Shown piece after piece: positions 54,900-64,000 of a stretch of DNA of 64,000 nt. Every line of letters begins with the position of its first letter. Positions within the stretch are counted from its first letter, which is position 1. The DNA lies in the NCBI GenBank assembly GCA_947311845.1, contig CAMZMU010000052.1:139019733-139083732 (forward strand), given 5' to 3'. The translations under genes were made by a program, and so were the position numbers. Origin of the DNA: Poa pratensis. Its lineage: Eukaryota > Streptophyta > Magnoliopsida > Poales > Poaceae. The notes under the pieces are model-generated. The model saw only the letters and a list, made by a program, of their open reading frames with translations. It was not told where the DNA came from and ran no database searches.

Positions 54900-56850
54900 C
54901 TTGGTTGCAAAATCAATAAAAAAAATTTAGACAAATCTAAAAAAGATTTAAAAAATCGTCGAAAATATATATCGAAAAATCTAAAACATGTATAAATAAA
55001 TTCCACTACTAATAATTTTAAGGAACAATATATATGGACACACTTGTCCTTTGTTAGTGAATATACTTATTCTCAGCCTTTTATAGCAAAAAAAAAAGTT
55101 TGTTTGAAACTAAGATGCCTTTAACAAAAAAAAAATGGTGTGTGGGACATTTTTTATTGATTCTCATCTGCTTTGCGCCTTTACTTGAGATAGACCAGCA
55201 TGATGTTTAGGTCTTAGTACATAGTCGGTATTTCCTACAAGGATATATTACACCAAAATACCAATAACTAGGCTCTGTGAGTTGCATAAGAAATTATATC
55301 ACTCTCCAAATTGTGTATCATGTTAAAAAAGGATTCTCTGACGGATAAGAATAAGAATGGTGATTCCTGGTCAGTCCAATCCAAGAGCAGCTGTCACACT
55401 AACCAAGCACCATAAGGGTACCTCTAGCCAGTACGGGATCATGTACTATCAAGCAAATAGTAAAAAGCCTACTGGAGCATATTGAAAATTCCTACCACCC
55501 TACACCTGGACCAACATCATCTCTATTGAAAAGTGATGTCCTAAAATCTCTTAAATAATCTAGATAAGAGTTACTGGAGCTAATTAATAATTAAGTGTAT
55601 ATGTTCACAAAGACAAACACTACAACCTCCTTAGAAAGATGGGATGGGCTGGACAAGATTGACCAATTCATTTATAATGATGGATGCAGCAAGTTTCTAT
55701 TCCCAAGGATACCAAAACTGATGGACCTATCTTCATAAGAACTCACCCTAGTGATGGCAAGAAACATAAATGGGTACCAATGTAGGCCAAAAGGCATAGT
55801 GTAATGTTCAACCCTGAGGCAATGGGTCCACCTTCCAAATAAAGCCAACGGTTTTTCTGTCGATTGTTCCTTAATTATTCCCAACATGTAGGTCCACCTT
55901 TAAGAGACTTCAGCATAATTGCGGAGGTGAATGGAATCAAGAAAAGGTTCTCCGTTGTGCAAAAATTAATACTCCTTATCCAAACACACCAAAAGAGCCT
56001 TCGGGAACTTGTGAGTCATGATCTTGATAAACACGTTGGCGCGTATATATCAAAATTCCCTTTGAATGTATTTACATATTGGTTTGTGCTAGATAGGTGT
56101 TAAAGCAATCTCCACTTGTTGCTCATACAAGCTGGAATTCCCAGTCTTGAGAAACCATCCCATCAAACTCTTATGTATTAAACCACAAATACATTGGAAG
56201 TGTGGAAATACTTTGGACTCTATTATTTAGTCATAATAATTATATACCAGAGGATTTGTGGCTTCTAATTAATTAAGATGACAATATATAGTACTTATTT
56301 AATCTACTTGCTTTCGTTTGTAATGATACAACATATAGTACTTATTTTCTACTTGTTTTCTCTTTTGTGATAATTGTGATCTCTTTTATTATGATTTATT
56401 TACTGACAAAGGACCAAGTGTTTCTTGCCCATTTACCCTTGTATTTTTTATTTGGAACTATTCATAGGTTATGGTATGAAATGTTGATTCGCTCGTCAAT
56501 ATGGACCAAGTTAACCAACGTAATATATTACCAATTATAATTCACCAACATCAGAGCAGCCAGGAGCTACCACTCCTTGAGATCACTCTTAAATAGATAT
56601 TTTTGCTAGAAATCCTCTACTTGTTTATATAATTCTCCTACTGAAGGAGTTTTTATTGTTGTTTCTTATACAAGATTAATGAAACCTTCATATAACGTGT
56701 ATAGATGCATCACATGCACACAAACAAACTTATTATTTTTCTCATTTGAAGATAACATATACATGTATATGAACTTAAGAGTACACTAAGAACTACACAT
56801 GTATGATCCATATTTATATGCTCTCTCTTCACCATACAATTAACACCTTC
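54900..56850. other. AT-rich intergenic region, no gene recognised
   Basis: Nearly 2 kb between the F-box and NF-YC-like genes. ORFs at 55672-55887 and 55864-56103 are short and have no convincing family match. I see no LTR, TIR or TSD pair. Short poly-A tracts at 55090 and 55125 have no visible TSDs. Confidence 0.4.
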
Positions 56851-56856
56851 ACTTAA

Positions 56857-57712
56857 CTATTCCAAAGAAAACAAGTTTTCATCTATTTGGACCTCCAAAA
56901 GTCTATGCAACCAAGATTCTTCGTCTTCATGTGCCACATTTCCATCATGATAATTAATAGCTCCTTTATCATGGTGATGTCCTTTACCATCGGGAGAAGC
57001 AACAATAGTAATGTCAATATCACTCTCATTGTTGATAGCACTTGCATTTTGGGTAGAAGTGAATTCATTTGTAGTAAAAACATTATTGATGCAAACATTC
57101 GATGGGGGGTACTAGGAAAGGACAAATCATTCGGCCTGTAGTAGTAGAAATATTGTTGTTTGCTCATGATATCGGGAATGGATATGATAATGGCATCTTC
57201 ATAGGCAAGTATGGAGTATATCCATCGAATTGTGGTAGTTGGTGTTGGTGGGGAGGATTGTATGATGTGAATTGTTGGTCATTGGTCGGTATGTGATGCT
57301 TCATAGTAGGATCATGAAGAAGAGTTGATTCGGGCTCCTTTGAATAGGGATAAATCATGTCAATGAAAAAGTCGTAGCAAACGGTAGAGGAAATAGCCTC
57401 GGCTATATCCGAGTCCAAAATCAGAGATCGTTTATGCGACATGGCACATCTCCTGGCTCGGAGAGCCAACTCCTGAAGAAATAGCTCATATGCCCCGGAC
57501 AAGAAAGGCGGCATGTCACTAGACAACACGAAGCTTCCCTTCTCACCACATATAACATTTTCTAGTTGGGTAATAAGGAACTGATGCTTATTGGAGTACA
57601 TATTGTCCTTGATATCTTCATGTCTCCTTCTCCATAACGCTTCTATTGCTCTTTGTTGCAATGCCGACGCGGTTGGCCAAGCCAACATATGAATATCTAC
57701 AAGATGACTCAT
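56857..57712 (-). CDS. Divergent NF-YC-like histone-fold transcription factor subunit
   Basis: The ATG is at 57710-57712 (MSHLVDIHML). A histone-fold follows: ITQLENVICGEKGSFVLSSD, then PFLSGAYELFLQELALRARR and HKRSLILDSDIAEAISSTVC, ending DFFIDMIYP. The layout matches NF-YC (LP.ARIKKIMK, ACELFILELTLRSW, L.R.DIA.AI..TDIFDFLVDIV) but with unusual substitutions, so DNA or NF-YB contacts may differ. NF-YC pairs with NF-YB and then NF-YA to bind CCAAT boxes. The first frame stops at about 57164. A second frame (MSKQQYFYYYRPNDLSFPST) overlaps, and a third (from about 57088, ending at TAG 56857-56859) has acidic, protein-like composition. This implies one or two one-base losses near 57173 and 57087, or a truncated protein. 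A 5' UTR intron (57742-58131) precedes the coding exon. Confidence 0.72.
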
Positions 57713-58131
57713 CCCCCCTTCAGTAGGCCTAGTCAACACACCTACACATCATACAAGCATGCACACCGAGAAATATGTGATTAGCGGTGGCTCGCGATAG
57801 CACTTCAAACGTTGCATTTGCGTCCTCCACTTACCACCCAAACCTCATGCCACTGTTCTTACAAAACTTATAATACCATGACATCAAAAAATATCCTCCC
57901 AACTTCAACACAAATTATGCGGGGTGGTGATTATATTAAACATCAGACACAATATAACAACAAAGTATATTTGCATTGTTTTATATCAACATAAAATCAG
58001 TACTAACCAAATTTCAACTTCCACTCCATGGGGTAAGGAAGTGTACCAATCACAATAGATTAAGAGCATACACTGACTAGAGAAATGACTATATCAAACA
58101 ATATACTCAAGAAATAACTAAGATTACTTAC

Positions 58132-58245
58132 TTCAACTTGATCTGGACTAGGACCAATTTCAACTCTTGGCGTTGATTCACTTCAGCTCTAGGAAGCTTC
58201 AACTCCTACGACGACTCCAAATACACTTATGCGACGTCGGAACAG
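58132..58245 (-). other. Untranslated first exon of the NF-YC-like gene
   Basis: Bounded by a strong donor (gaa then gtaagtaat on the minus strand at 58131) and lying just downstream of a TATA box at 58263-58271. It contains no ATG in the NF-YC frame. Confidence 0.5.
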
Positions 58246-58262
58246 AAGTGGAGCAAAGGAAG

Positions 58263-58271
58263 GATTATATA
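58263..58271 (-). promoter_or_regulatory. TATA box of the NF-YC-like gene
   Basis: The minus strand reads ctatataat here, about 30 bases upstream of the inferred untranslated exon. Confidence 0.55.
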
Positions 58272-58279
58272 GCACGCCA

Positions 58280-59590
58280 ACAGGGTGTGTCACATGCCTA
58301 TTTGAAACGGTTCAACGCCATCCGCTCTATCTATAACTATCTATAGGCACTATTTATTCCAATAGAAACACATACTTATCTACATATGGTCACTATAGAC
58401 ATTAAGTATCTGCTCCATTTGACAACTCACCTATATCCTAGTAAAGGCCAAGAGAGCCCCAAAGCACGCGTAAGCTGTAAAAAATATTTCGTTCTTCCAA
58501 AAATTTAAACACATTTAGGTGAATTGCTAGTGTCTACATATTGTACGCAAAATCAAACTTAAAGCACTAAGAATATGTTTTGATCTCTTTGTTCTTTCTT
58601 CTTTATGTAGGCTTTTAATCAACACACTTGCACCCGAATTTTAAATATACATATATAGTTTATTGTAGTGCATGCATGCAAGTTTTTTCCTCTAAACACA
58701 TGCTTCGAATTCTAACAACAACGATAGCATACAGACCTAGGTGCAAAAAATCTATGTCCACCTATATTGCTTTGTTCACCTATTGTATAGGGGAGGTCTT
58801 TTTTCAGAAAAATATAGGTTAGTTGCAATTCGTCATGCTTTCCCTCAAGCAAACAATATAGAACAGAGTGGCATACAGAATGATACAGCAAGTGAATCTA
58901 CTCCGTGCTCACATTATTTATTATCGGAGAGTAAGCTCAATCCAAAAACATAGGGGAACATGGTATTTACTCCTTTTTAAATTTTCTAAGGGGTACATGT
59001 GATATCAAGGTGTATCTAATAACCAGACATTTCTCCATAAAGGCAGAGGAAAATCTGCATTCACAAGAGAATGATATTTGTCATTCGCGTCATGTTGTTC
59101 ATGGATAAATATAATCGAACCAAGTTTCATGGAGAAGGGAACTTCAATGCTCAATTTCCTTCTACATCATTGTGTACAGTATTATCTTAATTACACGAAA
59201 CTAAAATAAATCGTCTTATCAACCATGGTGGAGTACATGCCCTAATCATAATTAGCTCCTTATCCAATTAATTTTCATTAAGAACCTCCACTTTTGATAA
59301 AGCACCAACCATGGTGGAGTATTATTTGTACATCAATAGTGCACCAATTATTATTTTTACAGCAATAAAGCACCAATTAATTTGTTTGACAACACTAAAT
59401 CACCAATTAATACACTCCCCGTGAAGGATGCGCTTAATTAAAGCGAGTGATAGGTTTTTATTTTATTTTAGGAAAGAGTGATATGTTCTTTTTTAGGGTT
59501 AAGAGTGATAGGGTTTTTTTTTTTTTGAGATTTTGTGTGATAGGGTTGGTACAAGCATCCATGGCTGCCTAGTCGTCTATTGGGCCTTTT
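58280..59590. other. Intergenic region between NF-YC-like and GRF genes, no gene seen
   Basis: AT-rich. It contains loosely repeated motifs (caccaatta, four times between 59300 and 59410; gagtgatag, several times between 59440 and 59540) that look like decayed tandem repeats. No coding signal. Confidence 0.4.
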
Positions 59591-59634
59591 GCCATGGGCT
59601 GCGGTGATGCGGCCTTCTCCATCGTGGCAAGTGC

Positions 59635-59682
59635 TGTAGCATTTGCATTAGATTCTCAAAAAAAAAATGTAGCATTTGCATT
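59635..59682. mobile_element. 18-base poly(A) micro-insertion with 15-bp TSD
   Basis: A perfect 15-base direct repeat tgtagcatttgcatt (59635-59649 and 59668-59682) flanks agattctc plus ten A residues. This is the pattern of an extremely 5'-truncated retroposition event, upstream of the GRF promoter. Confidence 0.7.
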
Positions 59683-59846
59683 GACACCCCTAGCATTTCA
59701 TCTGCATCCCACTTCGCTCACACCAGCAGCAGCACGATCATGGAAGTGGAACGCGCGCCCCGGCAAGCCCCGAAATTGTTCAAATCGTTCGCGCGGGAGA
59801 GGGAAAAGATCGCCCCCGCCAAAAATCGGCACCACTCACGGGTCCG

Positions 59847-59854
59847 TATAAAAG
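59847..59854 (+). promoter_or_regulatory. TATA box of the intact GRF gene
   Basis: tataaaag lies in a GC-rich promoter, about 190 bases upstream of the donor (60041) that ends the untranslated first exon. Transcription probably starts near 59880. Confidence 0.6.
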
Positions 59855-59874
59855 GGCCGAACGGGAGTAGGGTT

Positions 59875-60834
59875 ATAAATTCCTCATTCCAACCGCAGAA
59901 AAAGAAGGGAGAAGCATCTAGGGTTCGAACTCCGGACGGTAACAATCTCGAGGGGGTTCTTGCGCTGGTGGTTTCCCTCCCGGAGGCGATTGATCCCGCC
60001 GCCGCCGTTGCTACGAGCCGGAACGCCACCAGCAGCTGAGGTAAAGTTTCTCGGATCGCCGCGCCGTACGGTGCTGGTTTCCTTCACCGCGTCTAATGTT
60101 TAAAGATCACTATTACTGCTGCCGCTACTGTACTAGTGATCGTTATGATTGCTGGTTAGTGCATGCCACTACGGGAGTACGAAATGAAAATTCGAAGTTG
60201 CAGTCTTGCAGAGATGTAGATGGGGAAGAACGTTTTGTAGTTTAATTGCAGCAAAAATAAAGTCTTGTGTGTGCTTTTGAGTCTGTGTTGTTGAAAACAT
60301 GTCGGATGAACCTATTATTTTTCCAACAGAAGTTATTGTTAATTTGTTATGGAGGTCGGTTGGGGTGTCACTAGTACTGTGGCTAATGTTTTAAATCTCG
60401 CTAGCACTGTTACTATTGTGCTATCTAGGTAAAGTTAATCAGATAGATATATTGAAAAGTAGTATACCGCTGTCCGCTGTAGTAGCCTACTAGGGGTGAT
60501 GGTTACTGATTTGGAAATAATGCAAATTGGAATTGGAAGTAGCATATTGCTAGTAAAAAATAGGAGGAAGTAAATGGTTGGAGAACGTGATCACCGTGTA
60601 TTGATAGCTGCGAATTTGTAGGATGTAAAACATATGTTCCTTTTTGTGTGTGTGCCTGTGAGCTTGTGTGATCTGTAAACATGTGCAGTATTTGTAATGG
60701 AAATGCAGTTTCAGAAGAAATTTTAATAATTTCTAGAAAATGAGTGGAGATTAATGAAGATAGTTCAGTACTTTTATGCAAGTTAAAAGATTAGCTAAGC
60801 CATGGTGTTATAATATGTAGTTGTTTCTCTACAG
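59875..60834 (+). other. Untranslated first exon and first intron of the GRF gene
   Basis: The exon (about 59875-60040) ends ccaccagcagctgag with donor gtaaagtt. The intron runs 60041-60834 and ends ttgtttctctacag. The coding ATG lies two bases into exon 2. The broken copy A has the same arrangement at its exon 2 (ttttctctag then gtatgtcgatg). Confidence 0.65.
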
Positions 60835-60836
60835 GT

Positions 60837-61778
60837 ATGTCGATGCCAGATGAATTTATGATCCATGCCGCAGAAGGAAAGATGTCCACTGGACCTGACG
60901 GGACACTAGTGAGTCCAGACTGCCCGTTTGTGATCAAGCGGCTGGCAGAGCCACTGAACAAGTCGTTTGAGCAAGTGCGATGCTGGATAATGGAGATATT
61001 CCAGCTGAACGAGGAGACGCATGAGATCACCCTGCAGCACATCCTATATGTTAGGAACAATCTACTGGCTCCTCCTTCCACTGTGCTTATTGATATAGTA
61101 GGGGATGATTCATGGAGGGCATTTCTGAATGTGGCATGGCGCCATGTTGGAGCCTTCATACTGCTCGTCAGATGGAGCGCCAAGAAAACTACCTCTGTTT
61201 CCAAGGCAATCGACAGCGATGTCACGACGGTCGCTGATGAAGATCCTGCCATAACAGATGAATCTGATGATGAATGCTGCCCAACTTGCAAGCATGATAA
61301 ACCTTGCACCATCGAAACTTTATGGGATACTCAAGGCCAAGGGAGAAGGTTCTACCGGTGTCCTCTCTTTGTGGTCAGTTTCCCTTAGAGAATCTTTATC
61401 AGGGTCGTGTATTTAGCTGCTTCGAATGATCACTATATTTGTCAGTTGTGACAATTTCTGTTTTTTCAGGATTCCAAGCAAGACTGTGGATTCACCCGAT
61501 GGTTCGACAAGAAGTCACCTAAGATTGTTCCTTTAGAGAAGGTGACCGTGCACATGGACTTGTTTGCTGATATTGTTGCTTCACTTCAGCAGCAGGTCGA
61601 CAACCTGAAGTGCGAGCGTGATGAACTACATTGCCGTCACAAGAGGTCAAGTGGAGCAGCTGTTGTCAGTCATGGTGACAAGTGCCCCTGTGGCAAGATC
61701 CCTTGCGACTTAGCTTCTTGCGACCAAGACGAGGAGCCACGCCCAAGCCAAATTCGTAAATTGACTAAGGGCAATTAG
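60837..61778 (+). CDS. GRF-type zinc-finger protein, intact copy
   Basis: Exons 60835-61373 and 61470-61778 join in phase 0 for 281 codons. The N-terminal 75 residues (MSMPDEFMIHAAEGKMS, CPFVIKRLAEPLNKSFEQVR, NEETHEITLQHILY) form a compact domain I cannot name; it is conserved in both pseudogene copies. A GRF-like zinc finger follows: CPTCKHDKPCTIET, then GRRFYRCPLF and, in exon 2 of the coding region, DCGFTRWFDKK. GRF fingers bind single-stranded DNA or RNA in TopoIII, NEIL3 and APE2. A coiled coil (LQQQVDNLKCERDEL) and a second cysteine cluster CPCGKIPCDLASC end the protein. No catalytic domain is seen. It may be a nucleic-acid-binding adaptor; the family is common in grasses and often near transposons. 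Confidence 0.8.
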
Positions 61779-62324
61779 ACTCCCAATATGCAGACTGGTC
61801 TATGGTGCAGGCTATAGTTTCATCTGCGATGCAAGTCTTTGGTGTCCTTTTGTTCAGTCATCAGCAGCCATCCTGCTGATTGTGATCTAGTTAGTTTTCT
61901 GGTAGCTACCGTTGAACTGTTTGTACTAACTTTCGATGAGTCTCTGAACATCCTGAACCTTTGATTTATCTAATTTGCCCTTTTGCATGAGCTTGCTATT
62001 TTGCCACAACATGTCTACTTAAAACCTGACACAAAAGCAGCACCTTTTGAAGTTGCAACTATATAGTCCATGAATGCCCAATCAGACATTTTGGTTTCAA
62101 GAACCTGCCAGTGCCAGACAAAACCATCACTATATATAATGGAAAAAAGCATCTGATTCTTACATGTTACAAGATAATACATACAATATTTCCACCATAA
62201 ACACTGCCATCTACTTATACCCGATGAATGACATGTTTCCTATTTACAATTTACAACATCCTGCTCTCCTTTTGTCTAAAGCTACTTGGTTGTGATCGAA
62301 CTAACTGAACTGAAAAAAGATGTT
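61779..62324. other. 3' UTR and spacer between convergent GRF and HAK genes
   Basis: About 546 bases separate the stop codons of two convergent genes. The GRF 3' part (ctctgaacatcctgaac near 61940) is recognisable in the broken copy A at 49300. This shared non-coding sequence supports segmental duplication rather than retroposition of the GRF gene. Confidence 0.6.
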
Positions 62325-63978
62325 TCAGATGTAGTATATTTGACCAACATTAAGAAGACTCTCATGAGGAATGTTGAAAATCACGCTGTTCTCTCTGCAG
62401 ACCCTCCTCATGAAAGCATACATGTAGTCTACAGCTAGCTTCTTGATGATCCCTGAATCTCTTCGTGCACGGACGATGGTGTTCCCCAGGATGTGTACGA
62501 CACCAGCGTCCTTGCACCGGTTCAAGAACTCTATTTCATTGCTGGTTGTCTGGCTTGTGTGGCTTGTGTATGTTAATAGATTGTTGACTCCGAGAGGCGA
62601 CTGCACTGGTACAATAGAATCCTGTGATGAGTAGCTCAGGTCACCATTGGAGCACATTGTGTTGATAGTCTTTTCTGCTTGGAATGTATCACTGATTGTC
62701 CTCTGCTCTGGCATGCTGAACTCATCAGAATCAGAATATCCATCCATCATGCTCTCGAGTCGGATGAATAACGTGAGGCAGTCAAAGAGCATCTTCTCAA
62801 AGTCGTCATCTTTCTTGTGGAGGTCTTTATATCCGTACCTTGCGATACACCGGAATATATGGAAGTTCTTTGGCCCAATCCTCCTCACAAGGAACCGCTC
62901 TTCCATTGGGACAGTATAGACCGGAAGATACTTGACACAAACAAAAACAACAACCGAGTGGATAGCAGGCAGGTTGGTGATAAAATGGGAGAAGATGTGA
63001 GGGACGCCACTTGCAAGCTCAGTGTACACAAAGCCTATTCCTGGAACCCTGACCAGACCAAGGCTCGGACCAAGGCCAAGAATCCAGGCCATCGAGACCT
63101 TGCTGTGCATCTCAAATTCATACCGCTTCACGTGCAGTAGTGCCACACATACATGATGGTGAAGAAGGCTACTGCAATGACAAGTGGAACCCAACCGCCT
63201 TGGTCGATCTTTAATATGCAAGCCAAGAAGTAGGGTACCTCTACCATCAAAGAAAGCACGATAAAGGTAATGACAAGGATCCAATGACTCTTCCACACCA
63301 GCAGCATTACTGGTACCATGAGGAAAGTGGTCACTAGCATAACTATAACCACTGCAGTGCCTGTCGACACAACATGAAATGTGAATTAAGAGCCATCTGA
63401 TGTATGCAATGAAGATTATATCATGAAAATTCAGCAACAAGTCCTTAGTTCAGGACAATCTCCACGACAGATCTCTATTAAAAGAAGCCAGCCGAATAGA
63501 GAGTTCAGGTTAAACAGAACAAAACATAACATACTGTTACATAACATACTGTTACCATACATTGTTACCATTCTATGCCAATCTTTCTTCTTAACTGTAT
63601 ATATGTAGCTTCTCCAAGCTCAGCAGTACTTTTTTTCGAAAAGGAGGATAACCCCTCCAAGCTCAGCAGTATATTACATGGACATGGAGTACACAAAGTT
63701 CATATTAAAAACGTAAACCTTACCGTAAGCATTTCCTATTTGGCTTTGGTTCTTGAATCCAGCAGTCACAGCAACACAAAGAATCAGGAGGAGCCAATTG
63801 ATATCAGGGATGTAAATCTGCCCAAGGAATTTCTTTGAGGTGTGGACTATCTTCACACGGGGAAAACAGCCTAGTGCAAGAGCTTGCTTTATTATTGAGT
63901 ATGTTGCAGATATGGTGGCTTGACTTGCAATTATGGCTGAAGCAGTTGCTATAACAAAGGCTGGCCAGTATATGGCAT
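62325..63978 (-). CDS. HAK/KUP/KT potassium transporter, C-terminal part (runs off the window)
   Basis: A plasma-membrane or tonoplast K+ uptake carrier. Two exons are visible: 63724-63978 ([56 protein letters not shown]) and 62325-63360 (ending [12 protein letters not shown], the usual family C-terminus). They join at a GT-AG intron (63361-63723) in phase. The 62325-63360 exon begins within the last transmembrane helices and continues into the cytosolic tail with [20 protein letters not shown] and [20 protein letters not shown]. One base appears to be missing at about 63129-63134, between the conserved HYCT and VKRYEFE. The frame is otherwise open. Upstream exons lie beyond 64000. Confidence 0.9.
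63612..63671. mobile_element. 26-base poly(A) micro-insertion with 17-bp TSD in HAK intron
   Basis: A perfect 17-base direct repeat ctccaagctcagcagta (63612-63628 and 63655-63671) flanks 26 bases that on the minus strand read gggttatcctccttttcg followed by A residues. This looks like the extreme 3' end of a Triticeae retroposon. Confidence 0.8.
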
Positions 63979-64000
63979 CTGAAATGATTAAACATCTCAC

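Noticed and set aside
55672..55887. Minus ORF containing MPFGL, considered as a reverse transcriptase remnant
   Set aside because: Only five residues match the RT motif; the context after it (HWYPFMFL) does not follow the usual TNAP, and no other RT blocks are nearby.

Overview
The window is nuclear DNA of a grass, most likely a Triticeae species (wheat, Aegilops, barley or rye group). Host genes have plant GT-AG introns and encode grass-type proteins. The gaps between them are filled with Stowaway MITEs with ctccctccgt ends, a chromodomain Gypsy element with 3-kb LTRs, LINEs, a SINE, a Helitron, a Mutator-like element and a PIF/Harbinger element. No bacterial features are present. All assignments come from reading translations, splice sites, terminal repeats and target-site duplications (TSDs) by eye; no database was searched.

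Left part (1-16.4 kb): a 15-exon UDP-N-acetylglucosamine pyrophosphorylase gene (UAP1, minus strand, 966-5164), then a methyl-CpG-binding-domain (MBD) protein gene (minus strand, 8896 to about 14.5 kb). The large MBD intron carries a Helitron that has captured a DUF674-like gene piece. The MBD 3' exon carries three tandem copies of a 99-bp coding unit. A Mutator-like element with an exact 10-bp TSD follows at 15286-15856.

Central part (16.4-52 kb): mostly mobile DNA, with nesting that can be resolved from TSDs. A PIF/Harbinger element (16471-18608) encodes a Myb/SANT plus NAM-associated protein. A solo LTR (19592-35446, TSD gagga) is split by a complete minus-strand Gypsy element (20429-32246, TSD agaat). 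A full-length minus-strand LINE (35522-42360) follows. Next is a decayed GRF-type zinc-finger gene whose last coding exon is interrupted by a second LINE (43672-48826) and whose 3' UTR region holds a SINE and a further retroposon. Remnants of a HAK potassium transporter and of another GRF gene lie at 50.7-51.2 kb, followed by three Stowaway MITEs within 700 bp.

Right part (53-64 kb): gene-rich again, with an intact F-box gene (minus), a divergent NF-YC-like histone-fold gene (minus), an intact GRF-type zinc-finger gene (plus) and the 3' end of a HAK/KUP/KT potassium transporter (minus) that runs off the window. The GRF-HAK pair on the right is the intact counterpart of the broken GRF-HAK pair in the centre, which points to an old local duplication.

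Four of the six host genes (UAP1, MBD, NF-YC-like, HAK) have isolated one-base frame breaks in otherwise well-kept coding sequence. This is either biology or assembly error and should be settled before any of them is called a pseudogene. I found no clear new multi-gene system. The best candidates for something undescribed are the accessory ORF between PBS and gag in the Gypsy element, the conserved N-terminal domain of the GRF protein family, the triplicated MBD exon unit, and a set of 16-26-bp poly(A)-tailed insertions flanked by long TSDs.
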